Below the pieces are notes generated by a model. It was not told the DNA's origin and searched no databases. It was given only the letters and a program-made list of their open reading frames with translations. Made by a program: the position numbers and the translations under genes. Shown in pieces: positions 9,544-19,733 of a DNA stretch of 64,000 nt. Origin of the DNA: Sphingobacterium endophyticum (GTDB lineage: Bacteria; Bacteroidota; Bacteroidia; Sphingobacteriales; Sphingobacteriaceae); assembly GCF_009733535.1 (NCBI RefSeq), contig NZ_SMMI01000007.1, positions 124,001 to 188,000 on the forward strand, read 5' to 3'. Positions within the stretch are counted from its first letter, which is position 1. Every line of letters starts with the position of its first letter.

Positions 9544-10422
9544 TTATCCTAGTAGCTGCATCTCTGCATCGATCGCCTCTTTAGTTTTGGAGCTTACAGG
9601 AACGATTGGAAGCCTCACATGATCTTGACCTATTCCTTTTTTCTCTAAAATGTATTTAACGCCAGCAGGATTACCTTCTATAAAGCAAAGATCGATGATC
9701 TTCAACAATTCTAAATGGATTGCCCTAGCTTCATTATAGTTTCCTTCGCGGCATAGATGTGCCATTGCTGCAACTTTTGTAGGGTAGGCGTTGCCAACTA
9801 CAGAAATTATTCCCGAAGCACCCATTGCCATCATTGGTAAAGTGATAGGATCATCGCCTGAGATTAAAAGAAAATCTTTAGGCTTATCTCTTAATATCTC
9901 ACTGAATTGAGCAAAATTACCGGATGCCTCTTTTGTGGCAACGATATTTTTAAAATCCCTTGCAAGCCTCACCGTGGTAGCAGGCAAAATATTGGAACCC
10001 GTTCTGCCAGGAACGTTATAAAGTATGATTGGAAGCTTAGATGCTTCAGCAATAGCCTTGTAATGTTGGTAGATACCTTCTTGCGTCGGTTTGTTATAAT
10101 ATGGCGATACAGAAAGGATGGCAACATAATCCAACAGCTCAAAATTCTTGACTTGTTCAACAATCTCTTGTGTATGGTTGCCCCCGATTCCAGCAACAAG
10201 AGGAATACGCTTGTTCACATGCTTGGAAGTAAATGCCCACACCTTCTTTCGCTCATCTGGAGTAAGGGTAGCTGTCTCGCCAGTTGTACCCAAGGATACC
10301 AAATAATCAATTCCTCCTTGAATTTGATAATCTATCAAATTCCCTAAAGTGTCGTAATCTACTGTGCCGTCCGCATGGAATGGTGTTACCAATGCTACTC
10401 CCGCACCTTGAAGCTCGTTCAT
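9544..10422 (-). CDS. dapA: 4-hydroxy-tetrahydrodipicolinate synthase
   Basis: 292 aa TIM-barrel aldolase. It condenses pyruvate with aspartate semialdehyde in lysine and diaminopimelate synthesis. The Schiff-base lysine is Lys164 in VATKEASGNF. LGTTGET (about 44-50), YYNKPTQEGIYQHY and LYNVPGRTG (Tyr135) complete the active site. Length is normal. It follows ligA with a 31-nt gap and is closed by a strong terminator, so the two are likely co-transcribed although unrelated in pathway. Confidence 0.96.
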   Translation of the reverse strand: MNELQGAGVALVTPFHADGTVDYDTLGNLIDYQIQGGIDYLVSLGTTGETATLTPDERKKVWAFTSKHVNKRIPLVAGIGGNHTQEIVEQVKNFELLDYVAILSVSPYYNKPTQEGIYQHYKAIAEASKLPIILYNVPGRTGSNILPATTVRLARDFKNIVATKEASGNFAQFSEILRDKPKDFLLISGDDPITLPMMAMGASGIISVVGNAYPTKVAAMAHLCREGNYNEARAIHLELLKIIDLCFIEGNPAGVKYILEKKGIGQDHVRLPIVPVSSKTKEAIDAEMQLLG

Positions 10423-10453
10423 CGTTTTTCTATATTATTATTTTTATTTTATC

Positions 10454-12511
<2,058 letters not shown>

Positions 12512-12595
12512 TTAAAACAACTATTTAAATAATTGCTTCAAGTGTTGCAAAATCATGCAAATCCCATAAGGAAACATAATTCAGAACTTTTGTTG

Positions 12596-13627
12596 TTAAT
12601 GAAAATTTTTGTCTTTGAGCTGGGAGAATTTATGGATATTATTCATGTAATAATCCCAGATTATTGAATTTTTATATTGTCCTTTTTTGTTTTCTTGGGC
12701 AGAATATTTCTTTCTCTTTTTTGCCGTTTTAAAAAAATTCTTGAAGAAATACTGGTGTCCTCGGCTAACTGCCCATGCATCTGCTGATTTTCCATCCACT
12801 AAAAACTTAATTAGGGCAAAGAAATCCAACCATAGGCGCAATGAAATTTTCCAAATTGCTGCAGGTACCGAAAGGTTCTTTTGCATCATCAACAGGTTGT
12901 TCCTGAAATTCAGATAGGTCTTCTGTGGGTTACTTGTTTTTAGCGTTCCGCCGCCAACATGATAGACCAAGGAATTTGGACAGTAGCCTACCTTATAGCC
13001 CATTTTCTTCAATCGCCAACATAAATCAATTTCTTCAAAGTGAGCAAAAAAATCAGAGTCGAAACCTTCCGCATCTTGCCAGGCTTTTGCTTTAATGAAT
13101 AGTGCTGCTCCCGTTGCCCAAAATACTTCACGAGCGTCATTGTACTGACCATGATCCTGCTCTACCTTATCCAATATCCTTCCTCGACAGAAAGGGAAAC
13201 CAAAATAATCCAGATATCCTCCTGCCGCTCCTGCATGTTCAAACTCACCTTTGTTGTGATACGATTGAACCTTCGGCTGGCAAGCCGCCAATAAAGGGTC
13301 TTTTTCCATCTGCGCTATGACTGGTTCTACCCAGCCTTCTGAAACCTCTACATCTGAATTCAATAATACATAATATTCGGCTTCAACTCGCTTTAGGATC
13401 TCATTATATCCTCCAGAAAATCCTAAATTCTCCGTATTACGAAGGATTTTGAACATCGGGAAATTCTCCTCAACATAGCTCACCGAATCATCGGTGGATC
13501 CATTATCTCCAATGATAAACTCAATATTTGGGTAAGTGCTATTAAATACCGAAGGAAGGAATTTCTCCAAGAAATACTTCCCGTTCCAATTTAATATCAC
13601 AACGGCAACTTTCGGGTAATTTGACAT
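12596..13627 (-). CDS. Glycosyltransferase family 2
   Basis: 343 aa GT-A-fold enzyme. VVILNWNGKYFLEKFLPSV at the start, GDNGSTDDS in the donor-binding region, the YYVLLNSDVEVSEGW DxD-type motif, the ATGAALFIK segment and FDSDFFAHFEEIDLCWRLK near the acceptor site mark the rhamnosyl/WcaE-like GT2 subgroup. No multi-pass membrane domain. It starts directly after the stop of the lipid A-type acyltransferase, so the pair probably acts on envelope glycolipid or lipopolysaccharide. Acceptor and donor cannot be read from the sequence. Confidence 0.9.
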   Translation of the reverse strand: MSNYPKVAVVILNWNGKYFLEKFLPSVFNSTYPNIEFIIGDNGSTDDSVSYVEENFPMFKILRNTENLGFSGGYNEILKRVEAEYYVLLNSDVEVSEGWVEPVIAQMEKDPLLAACQPKVQSYHNKGEFEHAGAAGGYLDYFGFPFCRGRILDKVEQDHGQYNDAREVFWATGAALFIKAKAWQDAEGFDSDFFAHFEEIDLCWRLKKMGYKVGYCPNSLVYHVGGGTLKTSNPQKTYLNFRNNLLMMQKNLSVPAAIWKISLRLWLDFFALIKFLVDGKSADAWAVSRGHQYFFKNFFKTAKKRKKYSAQENKKGQYKNSIIWDYYMNNIHKFSQLKDKNFH

Positions 13628-14494
13628 TTAATTTCTTCTTTTACGCTTCCATCTACGATGGGACCATAACCAATATGCTGGTTCTTCTTTTATTATCTCT
13701 TCCGTAAATCGATTATGGATATGAGTAATCTCATGTTCCGGATAATCATCGGGATTTTTTATCAATGTGCTAAACTTGCAGGAATAATATCCACGTTTTT
13801 CCTTTCTTCTGACTTCGCAGAAAACAACCGGAAATTTCGTCAACCTCGCAATGCGTTCAGCACCAGTGTAAACCAACGTATCTTGATTCAAGAATTCCAT
13901 GAAATAATCAGAATCCTGGTAAGTAGGTGTCTGGTCTGCTACAAACATACTAATATGTGGAACATTTTTCAACTTAATAATATGTCTTAAGATCTGTTTC
14001 ATAGGAACCATTTCGGCACCAAACCTAGATCGGATTCCGTTATGAATCTTGTTGAAGACTTTATTGTTCAAAGGCTTATAGACGATCAATTCCGGAACAT
14101 CCATCATTAATGACAACCGATGGATCGAAAGCTCCCAATTTCCATAATGTGATGTTACTCCAATTACTCCCTTTCCTTGATCCGTATATTGATAAACCTC
14201 TTCAGGATTCAATAATTCTATCCTTTTGATAACCTCTTCAGGTTTGATGCTTGCCATCTTGACCGACTCCACAAGGAGATCGGGAAAATATCGGTAGAAC
14301 TTATAGGCAATATTTTTAATCTCCGCTTCCGATTTTTCAGGAAAAGCATTTCTCAGGTTTTCAAATACCACTTTTTTGCGATACCCAAATACATAATAAA
14401 TTAGGATGAAAAGGAAATCTGAGATGAGGTAAAGACACCAAAAGGGCAGGAGAGAAATTAAATACAATGTTCCGTAAATGAGTTTTTTCTTCAT
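13628..14494 (-). CDS. Lysophospholipid/lipid A acyltransferase, LpxL/HtrB family
   Basis: 288 aa. One N-terminal membrane span (YLISLLPFWCLYLISDFLFILIYYV) is followed by FENLRNAFPEKSEAEI. The catalytic HX4D-type motif is SHYGNWE with GVTSHYGNWELS; then FVADQTPTYQDSDYFMEFLNQ, and a C-terminal ITHIHNRFTEEIIKEEPAYWLWSHRRWK typical of LpxL/HtrB proteins. It would transfer a secondary acyl chain to lipid A precursors at the inner membrane. The ATG at 14494 was chosen over a TTG at 14527, which would reach toward the divergent promoter. Abuts the glycosyltransferase gene. Confidence 0.9.
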   Translation of the reverse strand: MKKKLIYGTLYLISLLPFWCLYLISDFLFILIYYVFGYRKKVVFENLRNAFPEKSEAEIKNIAYKFYRYFPDLLVESVKMASIKPEEVIKRIELLNPEEVYQYTDQGKGVIGVTSHYGNWELSIHRLSLMMDVPELIVYKPLNNKVFNKIHNGIRSRFGAEMVPMKQILRHIIKLKNVPHISMFVADQTPTYQDSDYFMEFLNQDTLVYTGAERIARLTKFPVVFCEVRRKEKRGYYSCKFSTLIKNPDDYPEHEITHIHNRFTEEIIKEEPAYWLWSHRRWKRKRRN

Positions 14495-14534
14495 GCCTAT
14501 TTTAAAGTACTTTATAAATATCCCCAAATAAAGT

Positions 14535-14542
14535 TATTTTTG
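14535..14542 (+). promoter_or_regulatory. -7 promoter element for the WbqC gene
   Basis: TATTTTTG fits TAnnTTTG and lies 27 nt before the WbqC start codon. No clear TTTG partner was found at the -33 position, so this is a moderate call. Confidence 0.5.
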
Positions 14543-14569
14543 CGGACAATTTGAAGTGAATATTAGTTT

Positions 14570-15181
14570 ATGTCTAAAGGATTATTATTACCAGCACTCT
14601 ATCTACCGAATATCAGTTATTTACAAGCAATTAAAAATAACGAAGGTCCGATCTTGATCGAACAATTCGAGAATTTCCCTAAACAAACTTACCGTACCAG
14701 AACGGAAATTGCAACCGCTAACGGTATTCTTAACCTGTATGTACCCATTGTACACGGAAGAAAAGAGCGTGTAGTCATGAAAGACATCAAAATTAATTAT
14801 GACCATCCTTGGCAGAGATTGCATTGGTTAAGTTTACAAACTGCCTACAGAAGCTCTCCTTATTTTGAATATTATGAAGATGATTTCAAACTGTTTTATG
14901 AAAAGGAATATAATCTTTTATTGGATTATCATGTGGATCAGCTTAAGCTTATCTTAAAATTATTGAAATTAAATAGAGAAATTTCTTTTACTGAAAAGTA
15001 TGAGGCTGTACCTTCAGATGAATTGGATTATAGGTCTGAAATTCATCCTAAAAAGCCTAGTTTGATTACAAACCAAAAACCATATTACCAGGTTTTTGAA
15101 GAGAAAACTGGGTTTATACCTAACCTCAGCATAATCGATCTATTATTCAGTCAGGGGCCTCAGTCGAAAAACTTTTTCTAA
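14570..15181 (+). CDS. WbqC-like family protein
   Basis: 203 aa. LLLPALYLPNISYLQAI at the start, the KQTYRTRTEIATANG segment, LYVPIVHGR and the region WQRLHWLSLQTAYRSSPYFEYYEDDF match the WbqC-like family. That family is found in polysaccharide clusters and as a stand-alone gene in Bacteroidota. No signal peptide. The biochemical role is not established; an acyl- or aminotransferase-like role in surface sugar synthesis has been suggested for some members. It is transcribed divergently from the acyltransferase and glycosyltransferase genes, consistent with an envelope role. Confidence 0.85.
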   Translation: MSKGLLLPALYLPNISYLQAIKNNEGPILIEQFENFPKQTYRTRTEIATANGILNLYVPIVHGRKERVVMKDIKINYDHPWQRLHWLSLQTAYRSSPYFEYYEDDFKLFYEKEYNLLLDYHVDQLKLILKLLKLNREISFTEKYEAVPSDELDYRSEIHPKKPSLITNQKPYYQVFEEKTGFIPNLSIIDLLFSQGPQSKNFF

Positions 15182-15249
15182 GAAGTTTTTATTTTCTTGC
15201 TGAAACATTTTGTTTAAGTTTAATGTTCTCTTTTTAAACTCAATATTTC

Positions 15250-15903
15250 ATGAAGAAACTTGTATTTATTTGCATCATCATATTGATGTCGATGAGTTCA
15301 TTTGCACAAACAGGTGTTGATACGATCCATTACCGCAAAGTTTATTATTTCGGCGGAACTGGACTTTCCTTTCCATTGGGCAAAACAAAAGATGCGTTAA
15401 CTACAAAACCTTTTACAGGGAGCATGGGTTTAGATATTTCCCTGAAAAATCCTAAATACTACCTTCAGCCAACTCTTTATATGATGAGTTTTGGATATAA
15501 TCAGCTTGAAGAAGATACCGAATACAATAGGATTTTGAAAAATGCTCGGTCTACGATGTACATATTAAGTTTGGCAGGTGGGATAAGAAAGCAATTGCAG
15601 CGATTGAATACTTATGCCTATATAGGTCCAGCTGGTGCATTAAATGTTGAGCCTCGAGCACAGGACGATGCTGCCAATTCCACTGTAAATCTATCCTATG
15701 AATATAGTATTTCTCCAGCTTTTAAGTTTGGTATAGGGTCTGATTATAAATTCAAGGGATTTTTTCTTGGTATGGAAGCCGGCTACATGCACAATTTTAG
15801 AAAAATCCAAGGTAATCCGGTGCATGTGCTCTCAATAATGGTCGGTTTAAAATCTGACATTACTAAATTAAGTGATAAAGTTGTTGAAGTTATCTCAAAA
15901 TAA
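15250..15903 (+). CDS. Outer-membrane beta-barrel protein
   Basis: 217 aa. A cleavable signal peptide (MKKLVFICIIILMSMSSFAQ) is followed by alternating hydrophobic strands with aromatic girdle residues (YYFGGTGLSFPLG, YYLQPTLYMMSFGY, AYIGPAGALNVE, FFLGMEAGYMHNF). This pattern fits a small outer-membrane barrel of about eight strands. No defined family recognised. It has its own downstream hairpin element (see 16032-16094) and a 68-nt gap to WbqC. Function unknown; porin-like or structural. Confidence 0.75.
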   Translation: MKKLVFICIIILMSMSSFAQTGVDTIHYRKVYYFGGTGLSFPLGKTKDALTTKPFTGSMGLDISLKNPKYYLQPTLYMMSFGYNQLEEDTEYNRILKNARSTMYILSLAGGIRKQLQRLNTYAYIGPAGALNVEPRAQDDAANSTVNLSYEYSISPAFKFGIGSDYKFKGFFLGMEAGYMHNFRKIQGNPVHVLSIMVGLKSDITKLSDKVVEVISK

Positions 15904-16031
15904 TTGAAATATATCTAACTGAAAATCAAATAATTATAATTTTTTTAAAAAAAATGATGTATTTTTTTGATAAAAAATACAATATGGCCTGATATATGTC
16001 GTTATTACACTATCTAGATAAATAGAAAATA

Positions 16032-16094
16032 TTTAGGTTAATAATTGGTTTGGTAAAATACCTGGAGTTCTCCGCTCCGGGTATTTTTGTTTTT
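16032..16094 (+). ncRNA. Duplicated hairpin unit, copy 1 (candidate small RNA/terminator)
   Basis: A 63-nt unit: a conserved lead of about 22 nt (TTTAGGTTAATAATTGG...), then a 12-bp hairpin AAATACCTGGAG / CTCCGGGTATTT and a T-rich tail. A second copy of identical length lies at 16289-16351. The two differ mainly in the hairpin, where changes keep pairing. It may simply end transcription of the barrel gene, but terminators do not need the conserved lead. Confidence 0.5.
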
Positions 16095-16288
16095 AAGCCT
16101 TTTATTAATTTATTCGATATCATCAATTCAAAGTCTGATTTGCTAACAGGGATTTATTTTGAATCACAATAAAGACAATGAAAAATTTCTTTACAGAGCT
16201 TTTCTAAAAAAAATCAAAAAAAAAATACTGCATCTATAATAAAGCGTTTTAGTAACCGTTTAAGATAGTAAAATTCATAATTTCATAA

Positions 16289-16351
16289 TTTAGGTTAATA
16301 ATTGGTTTGGAAAAATACCTGGGGTTCCCCACCTCAGGTATTTTTATTTTA
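16289..16351 (+). ncRNA. Duplicated hairpin unit, copy 2 (candidate small RNA/terminator)
   Basis: Same lead as copy 1 except its last bases, then AAATACCTGGGG / CCTCAGGTATTT and a T run. Relative to copy 1 the stem shows T-G to T-A, A-T to G-C and G-C to G-T changes, all pairing. It also overlaps the 3' end of the acetyltransferase gene on the other strand and could terminate that gene too. Confidence 0.5.
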
Positions 16352-16963
16352 TTCTTCCTCGAAATTATATTTCAAATCCTTAAAGTAATATACTTTATCC
16401 CGAATATTTATCTCCCTGATAACTTTACAGGGGTTTCCTGCTGCAACTACATTCTCAGGAATATCTTTAGTAACCACAGAACCCGAACCAATTACCGTAT
16501 TAGATCCTATTTTTACTCCTGGATTGATTACTGTATTTCCACCAATCCATACGTTGTCACCAATTTCTACTGGCTGGGCAAATTCCCATCCTTCAACCCT
16601 CAATACAGGATCTACAGGATGGCCTGCTGTAAAGATACTGACGTTTGGAGCAATCATAACATTGTCACCAATGCTAACTTTGGCACAATCCAATATGGTC
16701 AGGTTATAATTGGAATAAAAATATTCACCAACCTCAATGTTATAACCATAATCGCAATAAAAAGGTGGTTCTATATAAAATCGTTCTTTGGTCTTTCCAA
16801 ATAACTTTTTAATAATCTGATTTCTAGCTTTAATTTTGTTTGGATCCATCAGATTGAATTTTTGTAATTCAACCTTGGCATGTTGTCTTTCCTTAAATAA
16901 CTCATCCCCACTTGCTATGTAAGGTTCACCTGCTATCATTTTCTCTTTGGAGGTTTTCGCCAT
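16349..16963 (-). CDS. maa: Maltose O-acetyltransferase-like sugar acetyltransferase
   Basis: 204 aa. The N-terminal KEKMIAGEPYIASGDELFKER segment is the maltose acetyltransferase domain. It is followed by left-handed beta-helix hexapeptide repeats (IEVGEYFYSNYNLTILD, VSIGDNVMIAPNVSIFTAGHP, VEIGDNVWIGGNTVINPGVKIG, VIGSGSVVTKDIPENVVAAGNP). The catalytic His is in TAGHP. It would use acetyl-CoA to acetylate glucose, maltose or related sugars in the cytoplasm. Complete; stands alone. Confidence 0.92.
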   Translation of the reverse strand: MAKTSKEKMIAGEPYIASGDELFKERQHAKVELQKFNLMDPNKIKARNQIIKKLFGKTKERFYIEPPFYCDYGYNIEVGEYFYSNYNLTILDCAKVSIGDNVMIAPNVSIFTAGHPVDPVLRVEGWEFAQPVEIGDNVWIGGNTVINPGVKIGSNTVIGSGSVVTKDIPENVVAAGNPCKVIREINIRDKVYYFKDLKYNFEEE

Positions 16964-17173
16964 ATTGTTTTATTATTTTATAGTTATTTGAGATTAATAA
17001 TTTAAACAATTTCTAATATAAAATTACCATCAACATTTAAAACTCTATTAACTTCTTTAAGATAAGCTACATCAGTTTATAATTCCTTATAAAGTTTTTG
17101 GCATTGGAATAACAAAATTTTGCGTTTCATAGTTTTTGGAATCAAAAAAGATTTTAATACAGGTTTCACTTTG

Positions 17174-17311
17174 GTTTTGGTCGTGTTTTGGTCGTGAATG
17201 GTCCGCAGCTTGGTTGGACATTGTCCACAGCTCGTCCGCTCACAAGCGGACGAGCTGTGGATGAGTTTTGGACGAGGTGTGGACGAGACACGAGCAAAAC
17301 ACGAGCAAAAC
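17174..17311 (+). ncRNA. 138-nt imperfect palindrome, candidate hairpin RNA
   Basis: Position 17240-k pairs with 17245+k for k = 0 to 66: by hand count 50 Watson-Crick pairs, eight G-T pairs and nine mismatches around a CACA loop. The inner 17 pairs (17224-17240 with 17245-17261) are perfect, and the outer arms contain tandem GTTTTGGTCGT units. All eight G-T positions read as G-U in a plus-strand RNA and none as A-C, which favours an RNA structure read rightwards. A T run follows at about 17331-17340. Lies in a 463-bp gap between two minus-strand genes; no protein is expected. Confidence 0.55.
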
Positions 17312-17377
17312 ACGGCTAAATATCAATCTGTCTTTTTTTTACTATATGAATTCTGGTCTAATCGGAGGTCGAAAAAA

Positions 17378-17408
17378 CAAAAAAAAGCCACCCAAAATGG
17401 GCGGCTTT
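17378..17408 (-). terminator. Intrinsic terminator of the nitroreductase unit
   Basis: Minus strand: AAAGCCGCCC, loop ATTTT, GGGTGGCTTT followed by a T run, directly after the nitroreductase stop. Confidence 0.8.
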
Positions 17409-17426
17409 AGTTCTATGCGGAGAAGT

Positions 17427-18059
17427 TTAGTTTTTGCTGATTACAAAATCTTTTTTATCAATCCTAACTTTTTTCAAGTTTACCAACCAATCATTATCGA
17501 TATCGCGGTATCCTAATGCTAGAATTGTCACTGATTTCAAGCCAAGCTCATTCAATCCTAAGAACTGGTCAAGAGCGGCGTTGTCAAAACCTTCCATAGG
17601 CGTTGCATCGACACGTTGTTCAGCTGCGGCAGCAATTGCAATTCCGAATCCAATATAGGCCTGACGGGCAGCATGATCAAAATGTTGATCTTTCGATTGC
17701 GTGTTAAATCGCGCCATCAAACCATTTTTATATTCATTAGCAAAACCTGCAGGTAATCCACGTTCTACTTCCTGCTGCAAAAACACCGAATCAACACGGT
17801 CTTGAGTATACTCATCGTATGCTGCAAAGATCAATAGGTGTGATGCATCAACGATTTGTGATTGATTATATGCTAAAGGTTGGATTTGTTCTTTTAGTTC
17901 TTGGTTGCTGATTTCAATAATTTTGAATGGGTGCAGACCCGATGAAGTAGGAGCAAGGCGAGCAGCCTCTGTAATGTAATCGATTTTTTCTTGTTCTACC
18001 GAAGCGCCAGTCATTTTCTTAGTGGCGTATCTCCATTTTAAATCTTCTAATAAGCTCAT
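17427..18059 (-). CDS. NAD(P)H-dependent nitroreductase, NfsB-like
   Basis: 210 aa FMN enzyme of the nitroreductase family. The N-terminal WRYATKKMTG, the FMN-binding PTSSGLHPFKIIEI segment and the C-terminal TILALGYRDIDNDWLVNLKKVR are typical of NfsB/dihydropteridine reductase-like proteins. It would reduce quinones or nitroaromatic compounds with NAD(P)H. It lies 30 nt downstream of a TetR gene on the same strand, so its expression is likely controlled by that repressor, as is common for oxidoreductases of this type. Confidence 0.9.
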   Translation of the reverse strand: MSLLEDLKWRYATKKMTGASVEQEKIDYITEAARLAPTSSGLHPFKIIEISNQELKEQIQPLAYNQSQIVDASHLLIFAAYDEYTQDRVDSVFLQQEVERGLPAGFANEYKNGLMARFNTQSKDQHFDHAARQAYIGFGIAIAAAAEQRVDATPMEGFDNAALDQFLGLNELGLKSVTILALGYRDIDNDWLVNLKKVRIDKKDFVISKN

Positions 18060-18089
18060 TCTTGTATTTAATTATTCTTTTATGTTATT

Positions 18090-18692
18090 CTAAACTAATA
18101 TTGATTTGATATATCCGTCTATGGCATCTTCCAATACCGCCGATGGACAAATATTTTCTCTTGTATTGAGGGAAAGCAATTCTATTGCTACTATTCCATG
18201 CAAAATGGACCATAGGGTCTTTAATTTCAGGTATCTGTCCACATGTTCCTTTCCGCTAGCAAGGATTGCTTCATCGATAAGGTTCAGCATTTTTTCGGAT
18301 ACTTTTTTGATATTCTCGTATTCGTTAATTCGATCACAAGATGGTATCCCCAAGCCAAACATGATTTCATAGTGTTTAGGATGATTTACAGCAAATAGCC
18401 AATACCCTTTAGCTAATTGTCGCAACTTTATTGAAACTTCCTTGGAAGGTTCAATATGTTGATTCAATTCCATTAAAAGTTTGTCAAAACCCTCTTCGAC
18501 GAAATAACTTGATATTGCGTCCTTATTCTCAAAATGCTTATAAATAACCGGGACAGAATACTCGATAGCATCGGCGATTTTTCGAATAGATAGAGCTGCC
18601 CAACCCTCATTCTCCACGATCTCGCGAGAGCAGGTGATGATTTGATCTTTTAATTCTTGCTGTTGCCTTAATTTTCTTTCAGATAATCCCAT
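18090..18692 (-). CDS. TetR/AcrR-family transcriptional regulator
   Basis: 200 aa from the ATG at 18692. The N-terminal HTH includes IVENEGWAALSIRKIADAIEYSVPVIYKHFENKDAI cut here to its key parts SIRKIADAI and IYKHFENKD. The C-terminal ligand domain carries HPKHYEIMFGLGIPSC, resembling the WHG-type TetR C-terminal family. The start codon sits inside an inverted repeat that may be its own operator. The next gene on the same strand is a nitroreductase, the likely target. The inducer is unknown. Confidence 0.9.
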   Translation of the reverse strand: MGLSERKLRQQQELKDQIITCSREIVENEGWAALSIRKIADAIEYSVPVIYKHFENKDAISSYFVEEGFDKLLMELNQHIEPSKEVSIKLRQLAKGYWLFAVNHPKHYEIMFGLGIPSCDRINEYENIKKVSEKMLNLIDEAILASGKEHVDRYLKLKTLWSILHGIVAIELLSLNTRENICPSAVLEDAIDGYIKSILV

Positions 18693-18729
18693 TGTTATTT
18701 TTGTTAACAGTGTTAGTAAAAGTAACAAT
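18691..18729. promoter_or_regulatory. Inverted repeat at the TetR start, possible operator
   Basis: ATTGTTA (18691-18697) and TAACAAT (18723-18729) are 7-bp inverted arms, with a TGTTAACA palindrome and a GTTAG repeat between them. Position over the start of a TetR gene suggests autoregulation. The sequence is A/T-rich, so chance is possible. Confidence 0.4.
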
Positions 18730-18863
18730 GATAGTTGAATGTTGAAACATTTTTTAAAAAATTAAACAAACAGATGACAATACGCCAAGCAGCCTTTGAT
18801 CCGACCTTTATTTCGAGGGATACTATGTTTATTGAAAATGGCAAATTTGTCTTAACTTTAAGC

Positions 18864-19733
18864 ATGAACTTTTTTAAAAGTAAACGTAAAGTATCCTTAG
18901 TATTAGGGAGTGGTGGTGCTCGTGGATTGGTCCAGATTGGCGTTATCCGCAGTTTGGAAGAAAAGGGTTATGAAATTGATGAAGTTGTCGGCTGTTCAAT
19001 AGGTTCGTTAATTGGGGCGGCCTATGTGGAAGGTAAATTGTCGAATTTAGAGGAATGGATGCGAGTAATTACGCGGAGAAAAGTTTTTAAGTTGATGGAC
19101 TTTACCAATCCGAAGTTTGGTCTGTTGAAAGGAGAGCGGGTATTTGAATCCTTGAAGGAGATTCTACCCGATGTAAATATTGAAGATATGAAGATCCCTT
19201 TTCGTGCAATCGCTACGGATATGATCAGTGAGAAAGAAGTTATTTTTGATAAGGGGAGTGTTTATAAGGCCATCAGGGCATCAATTGCAATTCCTGCGGT
19301 ATTTACAAGCATCGAAAGTGAAGATTGGAATTTAGTCGATGGAGGTGTTATCAATCCATTGCCTATAAACTATGTGCGTCGGAAAAGAAGAAATATTATT
19401 ATTGCCGTCAACCTGGACGGTAAACCTGATGCAGCCTATGGGCCTTATAATGGGGCTAAAGGATTAAATGCGATTTCTATGTTGCAGGAGTCGTATTTTT
19501 TAATGCGCAGAAGGTTGAGCCAACTATCTGTTGAGCTCTATAAGCCAGATTATGTCATCAATATTCCCCATAATATTGCAGGGATTTGGGATTATGATAA
19601 AGCGTCATTTATGATTGAAAAAGGGATAGAGCTGACCGAAAAGGTTGTACCAGATGCACCTATAAAGAAAAAAAAGATTCCCGCTAAAATCATATTGAAA
19701 GGGGAAGAATTAAAGAAAAAAGAGGCCGTTTAA
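18864..19733 (+). CDS. Patatin-like phospholipase, RssA family
   Basis: 289 aa. Oxyanion-hole motif GSGGARG (15-21), nucleophile Ser45 in GCSIGS, and catalytic Asp in VDGGV form the Ser-Asp dyad of bacterial patatin-like hydrolases; the family cleaves acyl chains from lipids. A basic Lys-rich C-terminal tail (KKKKIPAKIILKGEELKKKE) is unusual and might contact membranes. The start is uncertain: ATGs at 18774 and 18825 and a TTG at 18735 are in frame, but 18864 gives the usual family N-terminus and lies just after a CAAATTTG promoter-like box. The stop overlaps the convergent hydrolase stop. Confidence 0.85.
   Translation: MNFFKSKRKVSLVLGSGGARGLVQIGVIRSLEEKGYEIDEVVGCSIGSLIGAAYVEGKLSNLEEWMRVITRRKVFKLMDFTNPKFGLLKGERVFESLKEILPDVNIEDMKIPFRAIATDMISEKEVIFDKGSVYKAIRASIAIPAVFTSIESEDWNLVDGGVINPLPINYVRRKRRNIIIAVNLDGKPDAAYGPYNGAKGLNAISMLQESYFLMRRRLSQLSVELYKPDYVINIPHNIAGIWDYDKASFMIEKGIELTEKVVPDAPIKKKKIPAKIILKGEELKKKEAV

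Noticed and set aside
17198..17516. Plus-strand open frames across the large palindrome
   Set aside because: Their sequence is dictated by the inverted repeat and T-rich tract, they run antisense into the nitroreductase gene, and no start signals are seen.
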